From Chrysophaeum taylorii (taxonomy: Eukaryota; Sar; Pelagophyceae; Pelagomonadales; Pelagomonadaceae): a DNA stretch of 64,000 bases. Shown piece after piece: positions 11,433-20,712 of this stretch; positions within the stretch are counted from its first letter, which is position 1; every line of letters starts with the position of its first letter. The stretch is from contig JAQMWT010000157.1 in NCBI GenBank assembly GCA_029834535.1, positions 124,001 to 188,000 on the forward strand, read 5' to 3'. Made by a program: the position numbers and the translations under genes. Below the pieces are notes generated by a model. The model searched no databases. It was not told the DNA's origin and saw only the letters and a list, made by a program, of their open reading frames with translations.

Positions 11433-11501
11433 GGGAAAAACGAACAAACAAACAAACAAACAAACAAACAAACAAACAAACAAACAAACAAACAAACAAA
11501 C
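11433..11501. repeat. (AAAC)n microsatellite
   Basis: About sixteen perfect tetranucleotide units. The same tetramer family recurs at 17300, 21230 and 42957-42990 (TTTG on the plus strand). Confidence 0.95.
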
Positions 11502-12050
11502 TTCTTGGCTCGTCGCGCTGATGACTAGACTCCGAGATGGTGCCGACGCCGGCCGGCCGCCGAGAATTTTAATTCTATAAACGCGTGTCACTACTACTCA
11601 TATCACAACTTCGTTTTCCAGGCTTATCATTTCCCTTATTATTTATTTATTTATTATTACAGAGGAGGAGGAGTTGCGGCGGTCGTTGCCGAGGTGCAGC
11701 AGCAGCAGCAGCAGAACGGGTGCAAGAGCAGGCCGAAGTGTGTGTATGTGCAGGGCAGAGCATCGACCTTAATGCACCCGAGAGTTAGTTGCGACAACAA
11801 CAGCGGAGCAAAGAGCGAGGTGATTTGCCAACAGCAGAGAACACTTGGCCGTGATGCAATTTAACACGTGCAAGAGCAGGCCACAGACGACAGATAAGAA
11901 AGAAGGTGAACATCAATCAGCCTCTGATGAGAATAAGGAGAAATTGAAACCGGCGTTCCGCAGATGTGCGACCGATGTGGTGGTGGTGGTGGTTCGGGTC
12001 ATGTGTTGAAAGAATAGGCATAACGCGCAAGATTCGCGATGTGCACCACG

Positions 12051-13418
12051 TCAGTCCCAGCGGGCTCTGGCATCGGTAATGACGGCGACGTCCGCGGTGA
12101 GGACGAGGGAAACGACGGAGGCGACGAGGCAGGTGAGAAGGGTGTCGGGTCGGTTGGAGAGGGTGACCAGAACGAAGGGCGTGGCGAAAACAGTGCGCGT
12201 CGCGGCTGTGTTGATCGCCGCGGCGAGCGAGAGCGCGACGTGGGCTACGACCGTAAGACCGAGGAGTCGAGCCACGCCCGCGCCGATGGCGATTCCAGAG
12301 AACATGAAGGGAAAGATGAAGCCGCCGCGATAGCCGGCGAGAACTGTGACGAGGATCAAAACAAGCTTGACAAAGCCCGCGTAGATAAGCGCTCGAGGCG
12401 AGTCGGGAGACGGGAGGTCGACGCGCGGGAGGTCGCCCCCCAGCAGCGCGTTGATCTCGTGCTCGCCCCAGAAGAGGGTCGAGGGCGCCGTGGAGCCGAG
12501 GGCCCCGATCAGCAGTCCGCCGAGGGTCGCTTTCGAGACCGTCGGGAGCTCGAAACGCTTGAGGACTCGGAGCGCGCGAATCCAGAGCGAGCCTATCGCG
12601 CCGCCCGCGAGACCGGTCGCGACGCCGAGAAAGCAGACGTAGACCGAGGTCGTCTCGGCGGCGGGGAAGTGCCAGCAAAGCGACGGCGCTGAAGCGCGGT
12701 AGACGAGGTGGGACGCGATACTGGCAAAGATCGCGGGCACGATGGCCTCCCAAAACTCTAATCCGTGGCGGTGGACGACCTCTAGCGCGAAGAAAGCGCC
12801 GCCCACGGGGTCCCCGAAAAAGGCCCCCAGTCCGGCGGCCATACCACACAATGTTGCAACCGTCGTGTCGTCGGGGTGCCCGAGGCGTTGCCACGCGTAA
12901 GACGCCGCGCCGCCGCCCATCGAAACTAGCGGAGCCTCGGGTCCGAGCGAGCCGGCGCCCGCGATAGACAGCGTCGAGACGATGGCGATCCTGAACGTCC
13001 TGAACACCGAGCACGAGAGGTAGCCTTTGTTGGCATGGAAGTGGTGGACGAGCCCGGGAAGATTCGCCGTGGGCTGCCCCATCGCCCGTAACGAGAGACC
13101 GACGGCAAAACCAAAGGCCGTGGTGAGCATCGCTGGCGGCACCCCAGGGTACCGCCAAACAAGGAGCGCGCTTTCAAACAACAAACGGTACGCGGTACCC
13201 ATTAGGCCAGTGATCACGCCAATCAACAGTCCGAGCATGAGCCGTCGTCTGAACGCTTCGCGATACCCCTCGTCATCAACACCACGCAAAGCCTCCTCCT
13301 CCTCGACCTCTTTTTTCGGGTTGATCGGTGCCTCCTCGTTCGGCGGCGGCGGCGGGGGCTTGATGACTGGCGCCTCTTCGTCCGGAAGTATCAGCTCCAT
13401 GAGGACGACCTCGGCCAT
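12051..13418 (-). CDS. ClC-family chloride channel/transporter, no CBS domains
   Basis: The 455-aa intronless product has a short Pro- and Glu-rich cytosolic N-terminus and about ten hydrophobic segments. ClC selectivity-filter motifs are visible: GAGSLGPEAPLVSMGGG (residues about 154-170, with Glu161 at the gating position) and GYRGGFIFPFMFSG (the GxFxP element). The filter reads SLGPE rather than GKEGP, which resembles bacterial YfeO-type ion channel proteins more than animal or plant ClCs. The chain ends directly after the last membrane helices, so the C-terminal CBS pair of most eukaryotic ClCs is absent. It probably moves chloride or another anion; whether it is a channel or an exchanger cannot be told. 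The start codon lies 132 bp from the divergent aldo/keto reductase gene. Confidence 0.88.
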   Translation of the reverse strand: MAEVVLMELILPDEEAPVIKPPPPPPNEEAPINPKKEVEEEEALRGVDDEGYREAFRRRLMLGLLIGVITGLMGTAYRLLFESALLVWRYPGVPPAMLTTAFGFAVGLSLRAMGQPTANLPGLVHHFHANKGYLSCSVFRTFRIAIVSTLSIAGAGSLGPEAPLVSMGGGAASYAWQRLGHPDDTTVATLCGMAAGLGAFFGDPVGGAFFALEVVHRHGLEFWEAIVPAIFASIASHLVYRASAPSLCWHFPAAETTSVYVCFLGVATGLAGGAIGSLWIRALRVLKRFELPTVSKATLGGLLIGALGSTAPSTLFWGEHEINALLGGDLPRVDLPSPDSPRALIYAGFVKLVLILVTVLAGYRGGFIFPFMFSGIAIGAGVARLLGLTVVAHVALSLAAAINTAATRTVFATPFVLVTLSNRPDTLLTCLVASVVSLVLTADVAVITDARARWD

Positions 13419-13550
13419 CCAACGCGAACGACAACACTTCTTGAAATCCTTGGGATCCCAAACTGCTCCGAAGAAGAAGAAGAAGAACTGAGAGTATTCT
13501 TAATAACGGTCGACTTCTCCAGGAAAAAGCGGGGTAGGGTTAGGCGTACG
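13419..13550. promoter_or_regulatory. Short divergent intergenic region (ClC / aldo-keto reductase)
   Basis: Only 132 bp separate the two start codons, so both promoters must overlap here or extend into coding sequence. A GAAGAAGAAG tract sits at 13465-13485. No TATA box or known element recognised. Confidence 0.4.
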
Positions 13551-14896
13551 ATGAGCCGAAGAAGGCTGGGAATCGTCGTCGTGGTCGTCGCCATTGTCTC
13601 GAGGACGTGTCCGGCGCGCGATTCGCGCGCCGAGGCAAATCCGGTGCACCTGCTGCGCGCGTCGGATTCCAGTGTTGTTGCACGGACGGTCGTCGTCATC
13701 ACTTTTAAAGTCAGTAGAACAAAAATCCCCCCCCGCAGCGCGCCAACCCCGGCGCTGAGCGTCGTCGAGGCGTGGCGCGACGTCAACGGCACGCGCATCC
13801 CCGCTATGATATACGGGACGGCGTACAAGCGACATGGCACGGCCGATCTCGTCGAGTACGGGGGTTGATCGGATCACCCGAACTCGTTTGGTACGCGCGG
13901 CGGCGCAGGCGCGCGCTTCGCGCGGGGTTCGTGGGTGTCGACACGGCGACGGCCGAGGGCAAACGGTACAACGACAGCGGCGTTGGCGAGGTACGACGAG
14001 CGCAGTCTCGAGGAAAATAAATAAAAGGCCTCGCAGGCGTTGCTGCGAGTTTTTGCGGCGACGCCGCGGCGAGACTACTACGTCCAGCTCAAGGTCCACC
14101 ACGTGCGCCCGGGCTACAACGAGCGCGAGAAGGTGGCCGAAGGGGAGACCGCGCTGCGTGTCAAGCGAAGCGTCGCGCACGGCCTCCAAAACCTCAACCT
14201 CGAGTAAGTAAAGCGGTTCGGTCCTCGTCGACGACGGAACTCGTTTTTAGGTACGTCGACGCGTTGCTCTTGCGCGGTCCGTCGGGCGAGGCGCTGCGCA
14301 CGGGGAAGCTGAGTGCGGAGGACATCGAAGCCTGGGGGGCGATGGGCGAGATCGTCAAATCGGGGCGAGCAAAGCACCTCGGGGTCTGCAACTTTGGGCC
14401 GTCGCTCGTCGAGCAGCTCCTAGCGCTCGGCGGATCGCGGCCCGTCGTGCTTCAGGCCAGGTGCCACGCCGCGACCGGATGGTCGCGCCAGATGCGGGAT
14501 TACTGCACCAGGCACGGTATCGTGTACCAAGCGCCATCCCTCGTCACCGACAACCGCGCCGCCCTGCAGCGCGGCGGCGCCGCTCACCAGATAGCGTTCG
14601 CGCGACGAGCGACCGTCGAGCGCGTGCTGGTGCGCTTTGCCCTCCAGCTCGGGATCGTCCCCGTCCTCGGTCCTTCCTCGCAGCGACACGTTCGCGACGA
14701 CGTCGACGCCTTCGACCTCGAGCTCACCCAAAAAGAGGTTGCTGCGATCGAGCGAGACGCGCTCGCTAAAAAAATCAAAGCCGACCACCACCACGTGTCC
14801 TCGACCACAAAGAAAAATAAGGAGATGGCGGCGAGCAGCCGCCCCAAAGGTGCTGACAGCAACGAGGGTCCTGCGTCCCCCTTTGGTACTGACTGA
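13551..14896 (+). CDS. Aldo/keto reductase family protein with N-terminal signal-like segment
   Basis: Four exons, 13551-13855, 13909-13990, 14037-14203 and 14251-14896, sum to 1200 nt (399 aa) with introns of 46-53 nt. The N-terminus (RRRLGIVVVVVAIVSRTCPA) looks like a signal peptide or signal anchor. The AKR barrel follows: GTRIPAMIYGTAYK, GFVGVDTATAEGKRYND (catalytic Asp and Tyr), VQLKVHHVRPG (catalytic Lys), then SGRAKHLGVCNF and LGIVPVLGPSS near the cofactor site. Where AKRs have LVHWP with the catalytic His, this protein has LLLRGPS, so the His is replaced by Arg. Activity may be altered. The C-terminus is a low-complexity Lys/Ser tail. Substrate unknown. Confidence 0.85.
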
Positions 14897-15264
14897 TGAG
14901 CTGGACTCTGAAGATGCGATTTTTTTTGTAGTGTATTATGTGTTCCGTTCCGTTCCGTTCCGTTCCCCCAAGGTCAATTTTTCTCCCTGCGCCGGGCCGT
15001 CGGCTCCTCCTCTCTCGATCATCATCATCATCGAGGAGGCTCCAGGTGGCTGGTGGATAAACAAACACCTCCAAACTTACTTTTTGCGAAGGAGAGGTTC
15101 GGGCACACTATGGTACTAGCACTAGCACAGGGGGTGGTTGGAACGCGTGCGCCTACTCGTCGAGCCGACGGAAGAGGCCCGAGAATACTTGCCGCCCAGA
15201 TTGAGTTTCGCATCATCGAACGGTGTCACCGAAAGTGGAGGGTGAGGTCGTTTCGGTTGGTGTG
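14897..15264. other. Intergenic between convergent genes, with (GTTCC)n
   Basis: About 370 bp holding a five-unit GTTCC run (14942-14966) and an ATC run near 15020. No gene seen. Confidence 0.55.
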
Positions 15265-16101
15265 TTATGCCTTAATGACAACACCCTGCACGGTTTCGGC
15301 CCTCGGCGGAGGCGGGATCTCGACGACGGTGTTGGCCAGGGGCGGTTGGGTGCGGTGAACCCACTGGTACCCAGGGGCTCGGGGATGGAAGCAGCAGCAA
15401 CAAGCGACCATACAAATCGTGATGAGGAAAAGAACGGCGAAAACGATGCCGACGATGAATCCTGCGAGCGCGCGCGTGAGAACCGAAAATCGCACCTCGA
15501 GCCTACCTATATTCGCCGAATCGCCATTTTTTTTCTTCTTGCTGTCATCGACGACAACCCGGAATACTTCGAACGTCCCACAGTTGTCTACGACATCCGC
15601 GTCGCACTCGCCGTCGTTCTCGCAGAGGTCGCCGTCTTCGAGGTCGGGGCTGTTGCACACCGGCAGGCTCACGAGGAAGTCGTCGTCGGTTGGGCACTCC
15701 CACAAATCGAGCGGCTCGAGATCGGGACACGTCGATCCTTCCGGCGTCTTGCATCCGCCGCCCGACGTGTCTCGCGATCCGCAGTCCGTGCAGTCCGTGC
15801 CGCACTGGTGCCGGGACAGTGACGGGTGGCGATGGCCCATGACAACGACTCGGAAACCTCCGACAGTAAAAATGACGCACCGAGCACAAGCTGTACGCAG
15901 AAAGAGTGCCTCCGTCATCGCAATCGCCTAAGAATACTTGCGGTTCGCCACTCAGGTGCGCACATACCGTCCACGGCGTAGGCACACGTATCAAAACCTG
16001 CGTACCTTGCGTCAACATTATCCTTTTTTTAGTCGCCTACAGATGTTTGCCGAGACGCTCCCGGCCAGCAGCAGCACCAAGCACCCGAGGCGAGAAGCCA
16101 T
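15265..16101 (-). CDS. Secreted-type cysteine-rich single-pass membrane protein
   Basis: Four exons on the minus strand, 16101-16041, 15997-15968, 15927-15881 and 15804-15265, sum to 678 nt (225 aa). Exon 1 encodes a signal peptide (ASRLGCLVLLLAGSVSA). Exons 2-4 together build the cysteine motif FDTCAYAVDG / DCDDGGTLSAYSLC / CGTDCTDCGSRD, a pattern I know as recurrent in algal extracellular proteins. A Cys/Asp-rich ectodomain (CPTDDDF, CNSPDLEDGDLCENDGECD) is followed by a transmembrane helix (GFIVGIVFAVLFLITICMVA) with a palmitoylation-like CCCCF, then a short proline-rich cytosolic tail. It is likely a cell-surface adhesion or receptor-like protein; ligand unknown. Every exon junction preserves the cysteine motif, which supports the model. 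Confidence 0.8.
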
Positions 16102-16318
16102 AATCTAAAGACAATAATACAAATGCGTCCGGTATAAGCTCTGCCCACTAGAGTTTTCAGGGCAGCACCTTTCGGACTCAAGGTTTTCCGGTACCCACCG
16201 GTTGTCGATGACGCAAAAAAACAATTCTTTACGATATCATATCGTAGTGCGAACTTGAATTTGACGTTGCGCCTCGTCGCGTCAACCTGGCTTTCGGGAT
16301 CGCAGAAGGTTATTTATT

Positions 16319-16660
16319 ACAAGTGCAGGCCAGTAAGTTCACCTAGTCCCAATCTCTAACCCCAGTAAGTTCACCTAATCCCAGTAAGTTTCATATAAGT
16401 TCACCTGGTCAGTAAGTTCACCTAGCTCACACCAACTCCTTTGAGCTCGTCGCTCTCGCCTCCGCCAATCTCAGCTGCTTTGATCCGCACGCGCCGCCAA
16501 CCCTTGAGTTTACTCTAAAACCTTTTACTCTAAAGACCCCAGTATGTTCACCTGGTCCCAGTTTCACCTGGTCACTCAGTTCACCTAGTCCCAATCCCAA
16601 ACCCCAGCAAGTTCACGTGGTCCCAGCAAGTTCACTTATAGTGCGCGTGTAGACGCCGGG
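16319..16660. repeat. Tandem AGTAAGTTCACCTGGTCCC-type units (copy A)
   Basis: Clustered imperfect units of about 19-31 bp occur, read on the plus strand as CCAGTAAGTTCACCT followed by AGTCCCAATCTCTAACC. Similar arrays are at 17362-17690 and, inverted, at 32810-33150. They form the 3' third of each Helitron-like copy. Confidence 0.8.
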
Positions 16661-17359
16661 AGGGGGCTTATCGGTATTGCGCAGCACGTGTGGGGTAGGG
16701 TGGAGTCGTCGACCAAGAAGAGGATATCCTCGGGGTTGCCGATCGACAGAGAGCCACGTAGAGCTGGACGTGGCAGAAGACGGGCTTGTGGGCAAGAGGA
16801 CGCCGACCTCGCGGGGCGTCTGGCCCTGGCTCTTGTTGATCGTTTGGCGTCAGCGGGCCTTAAGGGATACAGGTTGGAGGAGCCTCGGTGACACGACACG
16901 ATCGATCATGTATCTGGTACCGTTGCAGTGGCCGTGCGACGGGTCGAGGTTGCGAAGACTTTAAGCTCGCGATCAAAGTCAGCATGCCGTTGGTTGTCAG
17001 GGAGTTGAAAACTCTACTGTAAAGAGCGAGGCGTCGTCTTCCGACCCAGCCTAGTCAGCCGAAAAGAACTCCGACGCCTCGTCTCCGGGAAAAAAAGGCC
17101 GCGGTCATGCGCGCGTTGTCAGCATCGACAACATCGTTTCGACGGGGCGTGAGAATGGCGCGCTGGCTAAAAGAGCCGCCGCGGGTCGTGGAAATAGTCT
17201 GCGAGGTCGCCGTAGACGGCTTCGAGGATCAATGGCTGCCTCGCGGGCCTACATGATCCTTACTCTCGCGCCTACCTGATCCTTACCCTAAATCGAGGGA
17301 CAAACAAACAAACAAACAAACAGACAGACAGACAAACATCTGTCGATTAGTAGTTAGGA
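16319..17359 (-). mobile_element. Helitron-like element copy A (decayed, PIF1 helicase remnant)
   Basis: About 1.04 kb, in tandem with copy B and about 90% like it by eye. Read on the minus strand it begins TCCTAACTACTAATCGACAG at 17359, runs through a GACA/CAAA microsatellite, then encodes a frameshifted helicase fragment. The fragment holds FQRAILTPRRNDVVDADNAR (a PIF1/RepHel-type AILTP-N-V motif), and further on TITKSQGQT-like sequence and VQLYVALCR, the C-terminal motifs of PIF1-family helicases such as those of Helitrons. The element ends in tandem AGGTGAACTTACTGGGACC units and terminates at GGCCTGCACTTGT (16319). The 5' TC fits canonical Helitrons, but the 3' end is not CTRR. Confidence 0.65.
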
Positions 17360-17361
17360 AG

Positions 17362-18409
17362 ACAAGTGCAGGCCAGTAAGTTCACCTAGTCCCAATCTCT
17401 AACCCCAGTAAGTTCACCTGGTCCCAGTAAGTTTCATATAAGTTCACCTGGTCAGTAAGTTCACCTAGCTCACACCAACTCCTTTGAGCTCGTCGCTCTC
17501 GCCTCCGCCAATCTAAGCTGCTTCGATCCGCACGCGCCGCCTACCTTTGAGTGAGTTTACTCTAAAAACCCTTTGCTCTAAAACCCCAGTATGTTCACCT
17601 GGTCCCAGTAAGTTCACCTGGTCACTATATTCACCTATCCCAATCTCTAACCCCAGTAAGTTCACCTGGTCCCAGTAAGTTCACCTACAGTGCGCGTGTA
17701 AACGCCGTGAGGGGGCTTATCGGTATTGCGCAGCACGTGTGAGGTAGGGTGGAGTCGTCGACTCAGAAGAGCATATTCTCGGGGTTGCCGATCGACAGAG
17801 AGCCACGTAGAGCTGGACGTGACAGAAGACGGGCTTGTGGGCAAGAGGACGCCGACCTCGCGGGGCGTCTGGCCCTGGCTCTTGGTGATCGTTTGGCGTC
17901 GGCGGGCCTTAAGGGATACAGGTTGGAGGAGCCTCGGTGACAACGACACGATCGATCATGTATCTGGTACCGTTGCAGTGGCCGTGCGACGGGTCGAGGT
18001 TGCGAAGACTTTAAGCTCGCGATCAAAGTCAGCATGCCGTTGGTTGTCAGGGAGTTCAAAACTCGACTGTAAAGAGCGAGGCGTCGGCTTCCGACCCAAC
18101 CTAGTCGGCCGAAAAGAACTCCGACGCCTCGTCTTCGGGAAAAAAAGGCCGCGGTCATGCGCGCGTTGTCAGCATCGACAACATCGTTTCGACGGGGCGT
18201 GAGAATGGCGCGCTGAAAGAGCCGCCGCGGGTCGTGGAAATAGTCTGCGAGGTCGCCGTAGACGGCTTGGAGGATCACTGTCTGGCTCTCGCTTCTACCT
18301 GATCCTTACTCTCGCGCCTACCTGATCCTTACCCTAAATCGAGGGACAAACAGACAGACAGACAAACAAACAGACAGACAGACAAACATCTGTCGATTAG
18401 TAGTTAGGA
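17362..18409 (-). mobile_element. Helitron-like element copy B (decayed, PIF1 helicase remnant)
   Basis: Same structure as copy A, joined to it head-to-tail with two extra bases between the 3' end of B and the 5' end of A. It begins at 18409 (TCCTAACTACTA, preceded by AATAA). It carries the same helicase fragment (LADYFHDPRRLFQRAILTP, QTITKSQGQTPREVG) with internal stops and frameshifts, and ends at GCACTTGT (17362). The outer flanks, AATAA before B and AATAAATAA after A, may be a target-site repeat or coincidence. Confidence 0.65.
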
Positions 18410-18476
18410 TTATTGAGTCCCCGACGTCGTCAGGACCGTTGTTCGAGCGCACCGGACGGACGGACGTCTGCTGGCA

Positions 18477-19562
18477 ATGACGTTGTCGTCGGCGGGATGG
18501 TCCCCGTGGGTGGCATTGATGGTGGTGGGGTCGCTGTATGTGTTCGGAGGGTCTCGCGCGAAGCGGAGCTTGAGCAGCGGTCGCGCGCAATGCGAGGCAC
18601 TGGCGGGCGCGGCGGAGTTACCGGGGCGGATGGTGGTTATCGGCGACCTACACGGGGATCGCGACGCGCTGGTGGAAATCCTGGTGGCGGCGGGGGTGAG
18701 CGACGCGAGCTGCGAGTGGCGCGGCGGGCAGGATGCCGTGGTCGTCCAGCTCGGCGATGTCGTCGACCGCGGACCAGACTCGGAGGGCGCGAACGCGTGT
18801 CTGCGTCGGTTGCAGGCGTCAGCGCCCGGCGCGGTCTTTCGACTCGCGGGGAACCACGAGGTCATTTGGGCCGAGGGCGACTTTCGCTTTGCCTCGAGGA
18901 CCGAGACGCCGGCCGTGCGCTCGCGGCTCATCAGAATGTGGCTCGACGAAGTCTCCGCCGGGAACGTCGTCGGCGCGTACGCTGCCGGTCCCGTGCTCTT
19001 TACGCACGCGGGCTTCCGGCCGGCGATGCTGGCCAAGGTCTCGCCCGACCCCTTCGCGCAAAACCCCGCGAGCGTCGCCGCGTCGCTCGCACGCCTCGTC
19101 AACTCGGAGCTCCGGAGTGCAGTCGAAAAGTGCTCGGGCATCCGCTGCGCCTTTGAAGGCGACCTCTTCTCGGCGGGTCGCGATAGGGGAGGCAACGGTG
19201 TCGGCGGGACTTTCTGGACCGACTTCGGGATCCTCCTCGACGCCGACGCCGATGCCCTCCCGGCCGGCCTCGTTCAGGTGGTCGGCCACTCGGCTGCCCG
19301 GTGCTCGGCCAGAGCCTCGCCGAAATGCGAACCCATCAGAGCGCGCCAAGACCTCGCGGCAGTATGCGTCGACGCGGGCTTGTCTGTCGCCTACGCCTCA
19401 AACCGCGCCTACCTCGAGATTCGAAACGGCACCCTCGTCACCCTCACGCGTACCGTTGGAGGCGCCTGGCGCGAGCGCGACCTCACGGCCGAGGCGTGTG
19501 CCTCCGATAATAATCCTCCCGACTCGGACGGTCGGTCTCCTCCGTTGCAGGACGCTCTGTAA
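18477..19562 (+). CDS. Shewanella-like (Shelph) metallophosphoesterase / PPP-type phosphatase
   Basis: The intronless 361-aa product has the PPP-fold metal ligands: VVIGDLHGD (about 53-61), LGDVVDRGPD (about 92-101) and LAGNHE (about 123-128), then a downstream VGHSAAR. The first 25 residues form a hydrophobic signal or anchor segment (PWVALMVVGSLYVFGG), so it probably acts in the secretory pathway, periplastid space or membrane. Architecture and length match Shelph phosphatases of plants, algae and bacteria rather than PP1/PP2A. The substrate is not predictable. It starts 68 bp downstream of Helitron-like copy B, so the element lies in its promoter region. Confidence 0.88.
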   Translation: MTLSSAGWSPWVALMVVGSLYVFGGSRAKRSLSSGRAQCEALAGAAELPGRMVVIGDLHGDRDALVEILVAAGVSDASCEWRGGQDAVVVQLGDVVDRGPDSEGANACLRRLQASAPGAVFRLAGNHEVIWAEGDFRFASRTETPAVRSRLIRMWLDEVSAGNVVGAYAAGPVLFTHAGFRPAMLAKVSPDPFAQNPASVAASLARLVNSELRSAVEKCSGIRCAFEGDLFSAGRDRGGNGVGGTFWTDFGILLDADADALPAGLVQVVGHSAARCSARASPKCEPIRARQDLAAVCVDAGLSVAYASNRAYLEIRNGTLVTLTRTVGGAWRERDLTAEACASDNNPPDSDGRSPPLQDAL

Positions 19563-19614
19563 ACAAGAACGGCTATTACTCCTCCCTAGCTGCTGCTGCT
19601 GCTGCTGCTGCCGA

Positions 19615-20712
19615 TTAGGAGGAGAATACGCGTGCCCGGATCGTGTCGATCCACGACGCGGGCTCGAGGAGCGTGAGCGTCCCGCCGGCGGTGGCGTCGA
19701 GCGTGGACGCGGCCGGCTTGCCCGAGTCGACGGCGGAATCCCAGCGCTGGGTGGAAGCTCCAGCAACGTGAATCTTGCCGGCGCCGCGTTTGTACCGCGT
19801 GGGGTCGGTGGCGGCCGACGCGAGCCGGGCGCGGAGGACGCGGTTGCCGGCAGCGGACCGGCCGTCGGCCGAGACCAGGAGCTTGGCGTCGGCGCGCGAG
19901 GTGTCGATCGCCGGCGCCTCGAGGCGGAGGGCGACGTCGTCGTCGGCGCACACTAGCACGCTCAAATCGGCTATCGCGTCGAGACGCGAGGGACGCGCGT
20001 GTTGCGAGTCGAAGCGGACGTCGACTACCCGCGCGGAGGCGTCGATGCTTCCCGAGAGACGCGCGATCGAGAGCGCGCCGTCGAGCCGCGCGCGCGCGTG
20101 GCCGTGAACCGTGTGGAGCGTCGCATCGCGCCCGGTCAGGTCGAGGTCCGCGCAATAGCTGCTCTCGACGCGCGCGTCGTCGCGCGCCGCGATCTCCGCG
20201 CGTCTCGCCTGAAGCTTCGAGACTCGCACGCGTCGCGCGCGGACCGTCGTCTCCTCGCCCTCGAGCAGCCGCGATGCCCTCGCGACGTCGCACGTCAGAT
20301 CGACCTGGTGCGCGCGCAGCGTCGACACCTCGACGACCTCGCCCGCGTCGATGCTCGCGCGCCCGCCGACTTCGAATTTTCCGTCGACGAGCGCGTCGCA
20401 AGCCGCCGACACGATTGCCCGACCAACGCGTTGCGGCACCGTCGCTTCGAGCGTCCCGTCCTCCGCGCCGATCTTCACTGTCCCCTCGTCGATCCGCGCC
20501 ACGCCATTCGACCTCGCGCATAGTCGGACCACGGGCTTCACAACCGTCGGACACACTCTCAGCGTCACGCTCCCTTGCGCGCTGCGAATCTCGACCCGAG
20601 TGTCGCTGTCGACCGTCACGGGGAGCTCCGTGCTCGCGCCGTTCCCGACGATTGTGACGCTACAACTCTTCGGGCGACTAGCAACTTGCCACGCTTGGCG
20701 CCACACTCGCAT
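19615..20712 (-). CDS. FAM185A/DUF4097-like beta-strand repeat protein
   Basis: A 365-aa frame starts at the ATG at 20712; the longer frame to 20748 begins with GTG. The N-terminus (RVWRQAWQVASRPKSC) is Arg-rich and lacks acidic residues, compatible with a mitochondrial presequence. The rest is a succession of short beta strands with alternating hydrophobics (VTLRVCPTVVKPVVRL, VEVSTLRAHQVDLTCDVARA, ADLDLTGRDATLHTVHG), as in DUF4097/adhesin-like proteins including animal FAM185A. Function of the family is unknown. It is convergent with the Shelph gene, with 52 bp between stop codons. Assignment rests on fold pattern, not on catalytic motifs. Confidence 0.6.
   Translation of the reverse strand: MRVWRQAWQVASRPKSCSVTIVGNGASTELPVTVDSDTRVEIRSAQGSVTLRVCPTVVKPVVRLCARSNGVARIDEGTVKIGAEDGTLEATVPQRVGRAIVSAACDALVDGKFEVGGRASIDAGEVVEVSTLRAHQVDLTCDVARASRLLEGEETTVRARRVRVSKLQARRAEIAARDDARVESSYCADLDLTGRDATLHTVHGHARARLDGALSIARLSGSIDASARVVDVRFDSQHARPSRLDAIADLSVLVCADDDVALRLEAPAIDTSRADAKLLVSADGRSAAGNRVLRARLASAATDPTRYKRGAGKIHVAGASTQRWDSAVDSGKPAASTLDATAGGTLTLLEPASWIDTIRARVFSS

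Larger units (their letters stand above)
11064..12050. other. Intergenic with several microsatellites
   Basis: About 1 kb between two convergent genes. It contains TTC x13 (11161-11199), a long AAAC/CAAA run (11433-11501), TTTA repeats (11637-11662) and AGC repeats (11697-11712). Long open frames here are produced by the repeats. No coding signal recognised. Confidence 0.6.

Noticed and set aside
11254-11591. Minus-strand frames rich in VCLFVCLF repeats
   Set aside because: Translation of the AAAC tetranucleotide microsatellite.
16319-17690. CRISPR-like array from the regular AGTAAGTTCACCT units
   Set aside because: Units are imperfect, spacers are themselves repetitive, and the arrays belong to the ends of Helitron-like copies in a eukaryotic genome.
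16677-18202. Plus-strand frames over Helitron-like copies A and B (about 95-158 codons) as host genes
   Set aside because: They are antisense to the decayed PIF1 helicase fragments and occur in every copy because of shared ancestry, not coding constraint.
16319-18409. Canonical Helitron with CTRR 3' end
   Set aside because: The shared 3' terminus is GCACTTGT without CTAG/CTGG; the element is called Helitron-like instead.
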